NCBI GenBank assembly: GCA_913020115.1
Contig: CAJWBQ010000019.1
Location: forward strand, 1-64,000
Source: an uncultured Cellvibrionales bacterium
GTDB taxonomy: Bacteria > Pseudomonadota > Gammaproteobacteria > Pseudomonadales > Cellvibrionaceae
Direction of reading: 5' to 3'
Length of the DNA: 64,000 nt
In this document: positions 44,459-53,413 of the stretch, piece by piece
How the letters are laid out: each line of letters opens with the position of its first letter
Numbering within the stretch: the first letter of the stretch is position 1
Translations under genes and position numbers: made by a program
The notes under the pieces: model-generated
What the model was told of the DNA's origin: nothing
The model's input: only the letters and a program-made list of their open reading frames with translations
The model's database searches: none

Positions 44459-45532
44459 TCAATTAAATTCAAGATGGGCGCTTGCGCTCTCCGGATCACA
44501 TTTGAATTCGGCGTATTTTCTATCGTCAGTTAAATCGTAAACTCCATACACTTTTACTGGCTCGGTGAGATAGACTGGATCAGTAACCGTAAATGAGAAA
44601 ATCATTCGCATACCCCCAGTAAAACTTCCGTTAGCTAAGGTATAACGTTCTATCAAAGTCTTTTCGGTACTGGAATCAATACCAGTTTCAAGCCCCCAAC
44701 GTACCGCTGCAAAACCGTCTGTAGTGACAAGTAGAGAACCATCTTCTTCGAACACGCCGGTTGAAAAACCAACTGAGTTTTCCTTATACGCAATAGGTTT
44801 ATCTCTACCGTCCAACCAAATAGTTCTATTTTGTTCACTGGGAGTAGCTTCAGATATAATTTCAATACGGTCATCGTATCTTGTCCATTTCCGGTCATAG
44901 AGATAATTAATCATCCGGGGCGCGCCCGCCTCTATGCATTCAAATATTGGATCGCTGTCTATATCAAAAGCTTCGACAAGTTTTTGACCTTTACTGGTCA
45001 GCGGCCAGTTTTGGGGCGGCTCTGAGCCCAGTAACTTAATTTCATCGAGGATTAATGTGTACGACCAATTACCACTAAAGTCTTTCGACCCTGAACGGCC
45101 AAATTCACTTTCTGGTTCAGCGCTTTCTTCGCCGGAGGCCCGCTCCTCTTCTGCTTTCTTGGGCAACTCAGTTCCGTCTGATTTAATTACCTTGTTTAAT
45201 AACCCAGACTGCTTATTGGCTGGCCGCTCGCCGTTTTTACTATTAGGGTAAACAACAAAGGTTACTACATCCCCAATTTTTAATGAGGACTCGAACCAGC
45301 CATACTGCTCATAATTTCCGGGAGTTTGACCATCCATCGACCAAGTTTCGCTTGCACCGCGATTGTTAACCGATTCCACCACGTAGCGAACATGTGGATT
45401 TCTCCACTTAACCTTAGTTATTTTTCCTTTTACTTCTACCTGCCTATCTAACTGGAAATATGTTCTTGAATGGTGCGCTACGGCCGTACTAGCCATTAAA
45501 GCAATACATAAAAAAGTTAAGATAATACGCAT
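44459..45532 (-). CDS. Secreted DUF6152-type protein, paralogue 1
   Basis: The 357-residue protein has a signal peptide that should be cut after Ala19 (AVA), leaving a mature end HHSRTYF. Residues 20-115 form a DUF6152-like domain (VEVKGKITKVKWRNPHVRY, GDVVTFVVYPNSKNGERPA), probably an OB-like beta barrel. A charged linker follows, and a second domain of about 200 residues (SKDFSGNWSYTLIL, ECIEAGAPRMIN, TIWLDGRDKPIAY, SVGFSTGVFEEDGSL) ends in CDPESASAHLEFN. The function of the family is not known to me. Three further copies lie at 54405, 55656 and 58276. This copy is on the minus strand, downstream of a cytochrome b561 gene; the domain labels are from memory. Confidence 0.82.
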   Translation of the reverse strand: MRIILTFLCIALMASTAVAHHSRTYFQLDRQVEVKGKITKVKWRNPHVRYVVESVNNRGASETWSMDGQTPGNYEQYGWFESSLKIGDVVTFVVYPNSKNGERPANKQSGLLNKVIKSDGTELPKKAEEERASGEESAEPESEFGRSGSKDFSGNWSYTLILDEIKLLGSEPPQNWPLTSKGQKLVEAFDIDSDPIFECIEAGAPRMINYLYDRKWTRYDDRIEIISEATPSEQNRTIWLDGRDKPIAYKENSVGFSTGVFEEDGSLLVTTDGFAAVRWGLETGIDSSTEKTLIERYTLANGSFTGGMRMIFSFTVTDPVYLTEPVKVYGVYDLTDDRKYAEFKCDPESASAHLEFN

Positions 45533-45732
45533 AGTTTGCCCATTTTTATTTAAGACTTAGCTCAGCCACTATTATTTGATTCGCAACAGCGAAGAAAAAG
45601 GTTCTTTAAACTATAATTTATACACCCGCACCATTCGAGTAACTATATCTTTACTATTGTATTTCGCATTATGGAAAGCCTTTATAACCCCATTAGTTAA
45701 GCTAACTACCGCTATCTGGTTAGTCTGTGTAA

Positions 45733-46281
45733 CTATTTGCTTTTTGCCGCTATCAGCATGCTAATGAACGTATCATCATCATTGAACATTAAATGTTTAA
45801 ATGCGCCTGCGATATGAACAAGAGTCAAAATTACCACAGCGTTTGCAAAAAATTTATGGGTGTCCACTGCAATGAGATTTAGAGTTAACATTGGTGGTAT
45901 TGGGCTTGGAATGCTAATCACTTCAAATATTTCGATTGATAGGCCCGCGGTCCATAACATCATTGGTCCAGAAATCACCATCATTGATATCGAAAATAGT
46001 AAAAGATAGTGCATACCTTTTGCCAGCTGGTGCGTAAAATTCGATTGACCGTCTAGCCTTGGGTGTGATGATTTTATCCGCCACACAATTCTTGCGACGA
46101 TAAGAAGCCATGCAGAAGCAGCGATAGAAATATGGTAGTCACGCAACTCAGACGACTCTAGCGTGGATACGCCTTGCATCCAATCCCCTATAGCCCAAAG
46201 CGTTACAATTACCGCAGCGCCTATCCAGTGAAGCACGATAGAGAGCCAGCCATACCCGCTATTTGTATCAGCCCAGCGCAT
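45733..46281 (-). CDS. Cytochrome b561, second copy
   Basis: The 182-residue protein shows four membrane helices and the b561 histidines: YGWLSIVLHWIGAAVIV (His18), YHISIAASAWLLI, KGMHYLLLFSISM, and THKFFANAVVILTLVHIAGA. It differs from the copy at 34047 and lacks a yceI neighbour; instead DUF6152 paralogue 1 lies 200 bases downstream on the same strand, and a run of small membrane proteins starts on the other side. Electron transfer between the quinone pool and a periplasmic acceptor is expected; the secreted DUF6152 protein is a possible partner, which is inference. Confidence 0.92.
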   Translation of the reverse strand: MRWADTNSGYGWLSIVLHWIGAAVIVTLWAIGDWMQGVSTLESSELRDYHISIAASAWLLIVARIVWRIKSSHPRLDGQSNFTHQLAKGMHYLLLFSISMMVISGPMMLWTAGLSIEIFEVISIPSPIPPMLTLNLIAVDTHKFFANAVVILTLVHIAGAFKHLMFNDDDTFISMLIAAKSK

Positions 46282-46645
46282 CAGTCTCCCTCAATTTTCG
46301 TGGTTGGCGGTTCTCAGTATTTATAAGATAATTTTTACTTATTGTATTAGCGAAGACTAAAACGAAATATTTCCCCTGGCTATGACGGGGGTGCTAATAA
46401 CGTTCGCTAACATAGGTTAACTCCTCGTTAGCCTATGCATTAACCCGTAATCAATTGCGTACCATGGAACGTAAATCTACTATCCATCGGCGAGGTGTAT
46501 TTATGCTGTACGATCAAATACATGAAGCGAGAATAACAAACGTAAGCGTTGCAGAAAGCATTACCCTGCTCGCTAAATGACCTAATGTTGCTTTGTAAAA
46601 CTTGCCGGATTTAACACTAGGTCGATCAACCAGAGGACTATAAAT
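46282..46645. promoter_or_regulatory. Divergent control region of b561 and the membrane protein operon
   Basis: This 364-base gap has no convincing gene. It holds an 11-bp inverted repeat with a 5-base loop, CATAGGTTAAC/GTTAGCCTATG (46411-46421 and 46427-46437), placed between two divergent genes and so suited to be an operator or leader hairpin. A 25-codon frame at 46503-46580 is too short to call. Confidence 0.4.
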
Positions 46646-47128
46646 GTGAATACTTTCGAATGGCTTGAGATGTCCGCACTCGCCGAGTGGGTGGGGGCCT
46701 CTATGATTGGATATCCACTCATGCTGGCCTCCCATGGCGTTGGAATGGCCATAGTCATCGGTATTATCTTTATGCTGAACCTTCGTTTAATAGGCTGTTT
46801 TCGCGGTATATCCTTAGGCTCCTTCAACGGCCTATTAAAACTTGCTTGGGGTGGATTTGTTCTCAACTTCCTCTCTGGTTGCGCATTGTTTACCGCGCAA
46901 GCAACAGTGTTTATTGAGAGCACGCCTTTTTTAATCAAGGTTTTTGCCATTTTTCTAGCGGGCATAAACGCGGCGCTCTTACAGAGTGCCCTGCGAAAGA
47001 ACGCAGACCACTGGGACTCTGGAGTCAAATTGTCTCGATCTGTACAAATTATGGCCGTCTCTTCAATTACTTTATGGTCGATAGCAATCATTGCCGGCCG
47101 CATGATTGCTTATTTGGATGTAGCTTAG
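46646..47128 (+). CDS. Small four-helix membrane protein, paralogue A (DUF6644-like)
   Basis: The 160-residue protein has about four hydrophobic helices. Conserved with paralogues B (47136) and C (51491) are a Pro followed by a membrane His and Gly (YPLMLASHGVG), an N/D-x-R-x-I/L-G turn (LNLRLIGC), GGFVLNFLSG and a late GINAA. The invariant His in a helix could bind haem or metal; this is inference. It begins at a GTG (46646), with AGAGGA nine bases before; an ATG two bases earlier is out of frame. Paralogue B follows seven bases after its stop, so they are cotranscribed. The family resembles proteins labelled DUF6644; function unknown. Confidence 0.8.
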   Translation: MNTFEWLEMSALAEWVGASMIGYPLMLASHGVGMAIVIGIIFMLNLRLIGCFRGISLGSFNGLLKLAWGGFVLNFLSGCALFTAQATVFIESTPFLIKVFAIFLAGINAALLQSALRKNADHWDSGVKLSRSVQIMAVSSITLWSIAIIAGRMIAYLDVA

Positions 47129-47135
47129 GAGCTGA

Positions 47136-47624
47136 ATGATGGAAACTATAATTGCATGGGCCTCGTCAACGGCACTCAGCATATGGGTTGTCGACAACAT
47201 GTGGGTCTGGCCGATTGCCGAAACATTACACTTTTTTGGGCTCAGCCTTCTATTGGGCTCTTTGTTGCTGATCGATATGAGAATGATCGGGTGGTTTAAA
47301 CGTATAGATATTAGGGCTACGCACGCACTACTGCCCTTGGTATTTATCGGTTTTGCCATCAACTTAGCGACGGGTATTCTCTTCTATTTCGGTGATCCTG
47401 GCCGCTACACCATAAACATTGCCTTCCATATAAAGATGATCCTGATTGTCTTGGCGGGCCTAAATGCCCTTCTCTATTACTGGAAAATTGACCCTGTTAT
47501 ATCGACTTGGGAAGCCCACGGCAATACCCCGCTAATTGCTAAAGCTATAGGCGCTTCTTCTTTGGCATTTTGGTTTGGCGTACTGATTTTTGGCCGCTTG
47601 ATACCCTACATGGGTACGGGTTAA
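47136..47624 (+). CDS. Small four-helix membrane protein, paralogue B (DUF6644-like)
   Basis: The 162-residue protein is a paralogue of the gene just upstream, with WPIAETLHFFGLSLLLGSLL, IDMRMIGWFK, FIGFAINLATGILFYFGDP and LAGLNALLYYW. It keeps the helix His-x-x-G and the D-x-R-x-I-G turn. TAGGAG precedes the start, where two ATG codons stand in tandem at 47136 and 47139. Paralogues A and B being adjacent and both kept suggests a hetero-oligomer rather than redundancy. A strong terminator ends the operon after the stop codon. Confidence 0.82.
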   Translation: MMETIIAWASSTALSIWVVDNMWVWPIAETLHFFGLSLLLGSLLLIDMRMIGWFKRIDIRATHALLPLVFIGFAINLATGILFYFGDPGRYTINIAFHIKMILIVLAGLNALLYYWKIDPVISTWEAHGNTPLIAKAIGASSLAFWFGVLIFGRLIPYMGTG

Positions 47625-47645
47625 GCAATATCTCTATTCTCCTTT

Positions 47646-47681
47646 GGCCCTGTATTCCCGCCAGAATACGGGCCCTTTTTT
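47646..47681 (+). terminator. Rho-independent terminator of the A-B membrane protein operon
   Basis: GGCCCTGTATTC pairs with GAATACGGGCCC (one bulged base), followed by a T6 run on the plus strand, 21 bases after the stop of paralogue B. Confidence 0.88.
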
Positions 47682-47847
47682 ATATCTCCCCCACTCTATC
47701 GGCCAGGGCCAATCTTCTTGCTTCTAGGTGTTAAGTTGCCCAAGCGCCTACTAGCCACTTATTTAATACCATTTCCTCAACGTTAAGAATTGCGTTAACA
47801 TCCTTAAGCTTCCACATAAGCCCAATATTCAGTCGGTATACTGCTAA

Positions 47848-49215
47848 ATGAGTACAGCCTCCGAACAAACCGCCATTGATAACGAAAAAGCGGAAATAAC
47901 GCTTCAGCCAGAGCAAATGCAGGATATCATCGACAAAATTGAATTGTCTGGTGTTCTTGGGCGTTCAAAGCTATACGCCAACCTACTGCGCTACCTTTGT
48001 GGTACTTATATAGACGGAACCGTACCGAAGGAAATAGTAATTGCTATTGAAGTTATGGGCAAAAACTCAGATTTCGACGTTAAAAACGACTCCCTAGTGC
48101 GTGTTTACATGCACAAACTTCGGCAAAAGCTCAGTGAATACTACAGTCTTCATGGCCGTGACGACCTATACCAGATCAGCATACCAAAAGGTCAATACGC
48201 ACTGCTTGCACACGCTCAACACTCCCCCAACGCTGCAACAGCGGAGAGCCACACTGAGCTACATCAGCCTACTAATACCGCTGAGGCCAGGTCGAAAAAA
48301 ATACCTTTTTTTCGACTTATTGTCGTAATAGCAATTTTCTCTGTGCTACTAGCTGCCAACCTCTTTTATAGTGGGCTTAATACTCAGGAGGCTGACAAGG
48401 TCAATCCGTACATCAATGTCGGCCAACACCCCGTATGGGCACCGTTGCTGGCCGACGACGAACCTCTTATCGTTGTTATAGGTGATTATTTTATTTTTGC
48501 TGAGCACGTCAACGAAGGGGATTCGAACCGCTTTATTCGTGAACACCACATAAATTCTCCTGCTGATCTCGATCGTTATAAGCAAAGCTCGGAAGGTACT
48601 GAAGACCTCCACAACCTGAATATGAGCTACCTACCGCGTGCCGCAGCATTCGCCCTGAAAGATATTTTACCGATCCTATCGGCCACCGGAAAGAACGTCA
48701 CAATACGCATGAGCTCAGATATAAAAGGTTCTGATCTTAAGTCTCAGCATATTCTCTATATTGGCTCTATAAGCGCTATGGGAGAACTGAGATCATTTGC
48801 CTTTCAAGAGTCCGATTTTACAATAGGGCGCTCTTACGACGAACTTATCCATAAAGCTACCGGTAAGGTTCATACCAGTGGTGAATTAGACCCCGCAAAT
48901 CATGGCGACTCTTTTTATGATTTCGGCATGATTTCCAGCTTACCCATGTTAGACGGCCATCAGATGATGTTCATCTCTGGAACGCGTGATACGGGTATTA
49001 TGCATATGGCACATATACTATCGGACCAGCAATATTTGGAGACGATGACCAGCTCACTCGACACCAGCAGTCAACCGGAAAAACCACTTTCATTTGAAGC
49101 CTTCTATCGAGTTATTGGTTATGACGGCCTAAACTTTGATGCTGAGAAAATCCACGTCGGGCCACTGGACTACAAGCGTATTTGGGGTGGAGAAATGATG
49201 GATGTTCTTCAATAG
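47848..49215 (+). CDS. Membrane-anchored winged-helix regulator with periplasmic domain
   Basis: The 455-residue protein has a cytoplasmic DNA-binding-type N-terminus of the kind found in TM-anchored regulators: VLGRSKLYANLLRYLCGTYI, EIVIAIEVMGKNSDFDVKND, SLVRVYMHKLRQKLSEYYS and YQISIPKGQYAL (residues 36-119). One membrane helix follows at about 153-174 and then a periplasmic domain of about 280 residues with no family I recognise. This ToxR-like layout lets an envelope signal act on transcription without a phosphorelay. It lies 199 bases before the TonB receptor operon, same strand, so control of that operon and of the DUF6152 genes is likely but inferred. Confidence 0.78.
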   Translation: MSTASEQTAIDNEKAEITLQPEQMQDIIDKIELSGVLGRSKLYANLLRYLCGTYIDGTVPKEIVIAIEVMGKNSDFDVKNDSLVRVYMHKLRQKLSEYYSLHGRDDLYQISIPKGQYALLAHAQHSPNAATAESHTELHQPTNTAEARSKKIPFFRLIVVIAIFSVLLAANLFYSGLNTQEADKVNPYINVGQHPVWAPLLADDEPLIVVIGDYFIFAEHVNEGDSNRFIREHHINSPADLDRYKQSSEGTEDLHNLNMSYLPRAAAFALKDILPILSATGKNVTIRMSSDIKGSDLKSQHILYIGSISAMGELRSFAFQESDFTIGRSYDELIHKATGKVHTSGELDPANHGDSFYDFGMISSLPMLDGHQMMFISGTRDTGIMHMAHILSDQQYLETMTSSLDTSSQPEKPLSFEAFYRVIGYDGLNFDAEKIHVGPLDYKRIWGGEMMDVLQ

Positions 49216-49413
49216 TTAGGCCCCTCCCCCGCAACCACTGGGCCTGTCATAACGTTAACGGCTATTTTTAACCTAGCAATAACCGTTACTAAACAGAAAA
49301 TAACTTCCGTAAGTTTTAGTTTGTCCCTAGTTTTAGAATCAGGAAAATTGCCAATTTAGGCTTCCTGTCCCGCACCTATGCGAGTCTTCTCTAACAACTA
49401 GAATCGATACGCT

Positions 49414-51462
49414 ATGAAACATTACTTGCTACCCCTCACCTGTTCATTGCTTGCAGCTCTTAGTAATGCGGCCATTGCTGACGGTAGTCTGCTAGCTGAT
49501 TCCAAGTTAGAAAAAAACCAGACCATCGAAGAGGTATTGGTTTGGGGAAGAGCATTTTCGCTGCTCGGTTCCGCCGACTCGGCCTCCGAAGGGCTTGTGG
49601 GATATGCCGATTTCTCGACTCGCCCCATGGTGCGTGTTGGCGAATTGGTAGAAGTTATCCCTGGAATGGTCGCCACACAGCACAGCGGCTCTGGCAAGGC
49701 GAATCAGTACTTCCTGAGAGGCATGAACCTAGACCACGGCACAGACTTTTCTGTAGCCTTTGAAGGCGCCCCGGTGAACTTCCGGTCCCATGCCCACGGT
49801 CAGGGCTATTTAGACATCAATTTTATCATTCCGGAAATTGTTGAAACTATAAGCTTTAGAAAAGGCACCTACTACGCAGATACTGGAGACTTTTCAGGCG
49901 CGGGATCATCGGCCATAAAGACCTATGATCGCCTTGAGCAAGGATTCGTAAAACTCATCGCTGGAGAAGACGGTTATCAACGAATGGTAAGCGCTGGTTC
50001 CGTCGATTTCGAGGATAGCAGCCTGCTGGTGGCCGCTGAAATCCACTACCAAGATGGCCCCTGGAAGCTACCTGAAGATACTGGCAAGTATAATTTTCTG
50101 CTCAAATACAGCACAACAACCGATGTTTATAAGGCACAGGTAATCGCTACGGCTTATAGCAACTCTTGGAATGCCACCGATCAAATTCCCCTGCGCGAAG
50201 TTGACGCTGGTCGACTTTCCCGGTTCGGCTATATCGACAAGGATATTGGCGGTGAAACTAGCCGGTTTAGCCTCATTGCGAAGGCGAGCACCGAAAATCT
50301 CGACGCAACACTCTACAGTGTCGCCTATAAATTGAACCTATTCTCCAACCCAACCTATTTCCTAGACAATCGGGCCGCTGGGGATCAGATCGAGCAGGCC
50401 GATACTCGTATGGTATATGGCGGCTCTCTCCGTTACCAAACAGAGGCCTCTTTGCTGGGCATGCACGCAACGCCAAAGGCCGGTATAGAATTTCGCTACG
50501 ATGATATTTCTGATACAAATCTCTATAAAACCTCCTCTCGACGTAGAGACTACGCACTCATTGACGATGAGGTAAGGGAGCTCAGTGGTAGCGCCTACGC
50601 CGAAATTGAGTTTCTGCTAACGAAATCACTGAGAACCACTGTTGGCCTCAGAGCAGACCATTTCAGATGGGACGTCAATGCAAATGTAGTCGCAGATAAA
50701 GAAAACAGCGGAGAAGGTACCGACAGCATCGTAAGCCCAAAATTCACAGCGGCTTACGAACTCAATAAAGATACCGAACTCTACCTTAGCTACGGCCAGG
50801 GCTTCCATTCTAATGATGTGCGTGGCGTTGAAGTAGCCAATAACCCAGTCGATGCACTCGTACAGATTGACGGGGCAGAAGTTGGTTTTCGCAGTGAAAC
50901 CATAAACAACCTTAACCTCAACGTAGCCGTGTTTTGGTTGGACACCGCGTCCGAACTTATATTTGTGGGCGATGCGGGAACGACCGAGCCCAGCGACGGG
51001 GCGAAACGCTTTGGCGCAGAACTTTCGGCTTTTTGGCAAATATCAGACACCCTTGTATTCGATCTTACCGCTGCGAAAACAAAAGCGCGCTTTAAAGGCA
51101 AGCCTTCAGGAGAAGATTATGTTCCAGACGCTCATGAGTTTGTTGCCGGTGCCGGTCTAGTGCTTACAAGTAATAATGGCATCACTAGTAGCATTCGATT
51201 AAGGCATTTCGGTTCTGCACCGTTAAACGAAACAGATTCAGTGAAAAAAGATTCAACAACATTAGTCAACCTGGGTCTTACTTACGACATCGGCGAAATA
51301 AGTTTTGGTTTAGAGGTGCTCAACCTGTTTGATGCTGAGGCAAACGACATTGAATTTCTTTTTGCATCGCAACTAAAAAATGAAACTGAAGCTGTGGAAG
51401 ACATACACTTTCATCCAGTAGCCCCCCGCTCACTGCGCGCCTCAGCTCGATATCAATTTTGA
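49414..51462 (+). CDS. TonB-dependent receptor heading the putative redox/metal operon
   Basis: The 682-residue receptor begins MKHYLLPLTCSLLAALSNAA, a signal peptide. TonB box IEEVLVWGR, plug motifs VGELVEVIPGMVATQHSG, NQYFLRGMNLDHGTDF and ISFRKGTYYADTGDFSGAGS, and a barrel ending LRASARYQF are visible. The plug with NQYFLRGMNLDHGTDF and FSGAGS resembles the compact receptors often found with metal-handling HupE-type permeases. It is followed at 28 bases by membrane paralogue C, then HupE, an anchor protein and a Tat-exported dioxygenase, all on the plus strand with gaps of 4-28 bases. The transported compound is unknown; a metal chelate or an aromatic ligand would fit. Confidence 0.94.
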   Translation: MKHYLLPLTCSLLAALSNAAIADGSLLADSKLEKNQTIEEVLVWGRAFSLLGSADSASEGLVGYADFSTRPMVRVGELVEVIPGMVATQHSGSGKANQYFLRGMNLDHGTDFSVAFEGAPVNFRSHAHGQGYLDINFIIPEIVETISFRKGTYYADTGDFSGAGSSAIKTYDRLEQGFVKLIAGEDGYQRMVSAGSVDFEDSSLLVAAEIHYQDGPWKLPEDTGKYNFLLKYSTTTDVYKAQVIATAYSNSWNATDQIPLREVDAGRLSRFGYIDKDIGGETSRFSLIAKASTENLDATLYSVAYKLNLFSNPTYFLDNRAAGDQIEQADTRMVYGGSLRYQTEASLLGMHATPKAGIEFRYDDISDTNLYKTSSRRRDYALIDDEVRELSGSAYAEIEFLLTKSLRTTVGLRADHFRWDVNANVVADKENSGEGTDSIVSPKFTAAYELNKDTELYLSYGQGFHSNDVRGVEVANNPVDALVQIDGAEVGFRSETINNLNLNVAVFWLDTASELIFVGDAGTTEPSDGAKRFGAELSAFWQISDTLVFDLTAAKTKARFKGKPSGEDYVPDAHEFVAGAGLVLTSNNGITSSIRLRHFGSAPLNETDSVKKDSTTLVNLGLTYDIGEISFGLEVLNLFDAEANDIEFLFASQLKNETEAVEDIHFHPVAPRSLRASARYQF

Positions 51463-51490
51463 ACGCCACAGATAGTGGGAGCATTAAGAT

Positions 51491-51988
51491 ATGCTAACAG
51501 CCATTCCCTTATGGCAGATTATGACGGAGACACCACTAACCGCTCTAATTTTAGAGACCAGGTACGGCTATCCTGCAATGGAAATTTTGCATATTTTTGG
51601 CTTCGTATTAATGGCGGGGTCAATCGCAATGCTGGATTTTAGACTGCTTGGCTTTGGTCCTAAGCTGCCAGTGAAAGTACTAGCGAATTATTTACTGCCT
51701 TGGACATGGTTTGGCTTTGCGATGTCGCTCGTCGCGGGCGGCACATTATTTGTCGTCAAAGCACCGGAATGGATAATACTGCCAATCTTTCAGCTAAAGA
51801 TGGCTCTCGTAATGCTCGGCTGCATTAATGCCGCCATTTTTCATTACGGGGTATACAGACACATTAACCAATGGAGCATAGACACAGCCGCCCCTTGGCA
51901 AGCCAAGACAAGTGCGATTTTTTCTCTACTAATATGGGCAACAGTACTTGCTTGTGGCAGGTTGCTCGCCTATTTCGGATTTGGTTGA
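51491..51988 (+). CDS. Small four-helix membrane protein, paralogue C (DUF6644-like)
   Basis: The 165-residue protein is the third member of the family, with YPAMEILHIFGFVLMAGSIA, LDFRLLGFGP, WFGFAMSLVAGGTLF and CINAAIFHY. It keeps the helix His and the D-x-R-L-L-G turn of paralogues A and B but lies inside the TonB receptor operon. GGGAG precedes the ATG at 51491. The stop codon region TGAGGA provides the ribosome binding site of the HupE gene 12 bases on. Its presence between receptor and HupE suggests a role in the same transport or redox step. Confidence 0.82.
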   Translation: MLTAIPLWQIMTETPLTALILETRYGYPAMEILHIFGFVLMAGSIAMLDFRLLGFGPKLPVKVLANYLLPWTWFGFAMSLVAGGTLFVVKAPEWIILPIFQLKMALVMLGCINAAIFHYGVYRHINQWSIDTAAPWQAKTSAIFSLLIWATVLACGRLLAYFGFG

Positions 51989-52000
51989 GGACCTACAGAA

Positions 52001-52753
52001 ATGAACACCACTGTTTTCAATATACAGAAATTGATGAGCACTAATATGCAAAGTAATGCGAAATATGTTGGTTTCACTATTTTCATAGTGACGATACTTT
52101 TCCTGTTGCCTGAATTTTCGTGGGCACACAACGTTGCATTACCCGACCAATCTTTTCTTGAAAATAATACCGGCGCTAATATAGCTCCCTATTTGTACCT
52201 GGGCGCTAAACACATGGTGACAGGGTATGACCATTTGTTGTACCTGGGAGGCATTATATTTTTCCTTTTCCGGATACGCGACATTGCCCTATTTGTTAGC
52301 TTATTTGCTTTAGGCCACAGTATTACTTTACTCACTGGCGTGTTGGCGAATTGGACCGTCAACCCTTATTTGATCGACGCAATTATTGGTTTCTCTGTGG
52401 TTTACAAAGCGTTTGAGAATTTAGGAGGTTTCCAGAAATTTTTCGTTACTTGGCTGGATACGCGTATCGCAGTATTTTCATTTGGCCTTGTACACGGCCT
52501 AGGCTTATCGTCTAAGTTGCAGGATCTAAACATCGCCAAAGAAGGTCTCATTGAAAATATAATATCATTTAATATTGGCGTTGAAATGGGACAATTGGTG
52601 GCCCTAACTTTTCTCCTGCTAAGTTTCAACATTCTAAGACAGTCAAAAAATTTCCAAGATCATTCGACCGTAGCCAATGTCGCTCTCATGACAGCAGGGT
52701 TTCTATTAATGGCTTACCAACTCACGGGATACTTCGTTTTTACAACGGGATAA
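52001..52753 (+). CDS. HupE/UreJ-family membrane permease
   Basis: The 250-residue protein has a signal-like N-terminus ending FSWAHN and six or more helices with the HupE/UreJ_2 pattern: GAKHMVTGYDHLLYLGGIIFF, LGHSITLL, FGLVHGLGLSSKL and NIGVEMGQLVAL. The repeated membrane histidines (GYDH, GHS, HGLG) and acidic residues are the presumed metal path; characterised relatives move nickel or cobalt, and others are linked to copper or unknown metals. The start at 52001 uses GAGGA, which overlaps the previous stop; internal ATGs at 52034 and 52049 are possible. The next gene follows after four bases. Confidence 0.9.
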   Translation: MNTTVFNIQKLMSTNMQSNAKYVGFTIFIVTILFLLPEFSWAHNVALPDQSFLENNTGANIAPYLYLGAKHMVTGYDHLLYLGGIIFFLFRIRDIALFVSLFALGHSITLLTGVLANWTVNPYLIDAIIGFSVVYKAFENLGGFQKFFVTWLDTRIAVFSFGLVHGLGLSSKLQDLNIAKEGLIENIISFNIGVEMGQLVALTFLLLSFNILRQSKNFQDHSTVANVALMTAGFLLMAYQLTGYFVFTTG

Positions 52754-52757
52754 CGAT

Positions 52758-53402
52758 ATGACAAATCAAACAATTAACACAAGCAAACCCAAGCTACTCA
52801 AACAAGTTTTAATTGCGTTCATACTCGCCACCGGCTTGCTCACGCTGGTTGTACTACCAACAGAGTATGGCATTGATATAACCGGCTTTGGGAAAATCTC
52901 CGGGTTGAGTAAAATATCGCAAGAAGAATCCATGATGCACGAAGACACGGTTAGTCCATCTAACGATGTGAACAATATTGCAGAGGAAGATAATCCAGAA
53001 GAGCCATTCGCAAGAGGAACTGCAAACAAGCATTCCTCAGAGCCATCAACAAAGTCTTTTTCAATCACACTACAACCCTTGGACGAAGTTGAATACAAGG
53101 CAGTTCTGGACCCTGGTGAACCAATATTCTACCGCTGGTCAGTCACTAGCAAAGAGGATGTATACGTAGATTTTCATGGCGACCCAACAGAAGGTGTTTT
53201 TCCGGAAGAATACTTTCAAAGTTATGAAGAAGGCGAAATGGCTCAATCCGGCGGCTCTTTCAGCCCCACGTTTACAGGGAATCACGGCTGGTATTGGCTC
53301 AATATTGCCGACCACGAGATAACAATAATTTTAGAGGTCACAGGCTACTACACATCACTCGGCGAGATATTCCGAGGAAATCAACGCGACAAGTATCGTT
53401 AA
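52758..53402 (+). CDS. Membrane-anchored periplasmic protein, HupE partner
   Basis: The 214-residue protein has one N-terminal membrane helix (KQVLIAFILATGLLTLVVLP) and no cleavage site, so the rest faces the periplasm. An acidic, low-complexity linker (residues 55-90) leads to a globular domain with EVEYKAVLDPGEPIFYRWSV, DVYVDFHGDP, FTGNHGWYWLNI and VTGYYTSLGEI. It resembles proteins labelled transmembrane anchor protein that often follow HupE genes. The His-rich, aromatic face (FHGD, NHGWYW) could bind a metal or pass it on; this is inference. Coupled tightly to HupE (4-base gap) and to the dioxygenase gene (11 bases). Confidence 0.78.
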   Translation: MTNQTINTSKPKLLKQVLIAFILATGLLTLVVLPTEYGIDITGFGKISGLSKISQEESMMHEDTVSPSNDVNNIAEEDNPEEPFARGTANKHSSEPSTKSFSITLQPLDEVEYKAVLDPGEPIFYRWSVTSKEDVYVDFHGDPTEGVFPEEYFQSYEEGEMAQSGGSFSPTFTGNHGWYWLNIADHEITIILEVTGYYTSLGEIFRGNQRDKYR

Positions 53403-53413
53403 GGAAGACCCGC

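Noticed and set aside
46503-46580. 25-codon reading frame with GAGG upstream, in the gap before membrane protein A
   Set aside because: Too short to judge, no recognisable sequence, and no evidence of conservation.
50626-51039. 137-codon minus-strand frame inside the TonB receptor at 49414
   Set aside because: Shadow of a conserved barrel-coding sequence with no ribosome binding site or domain.
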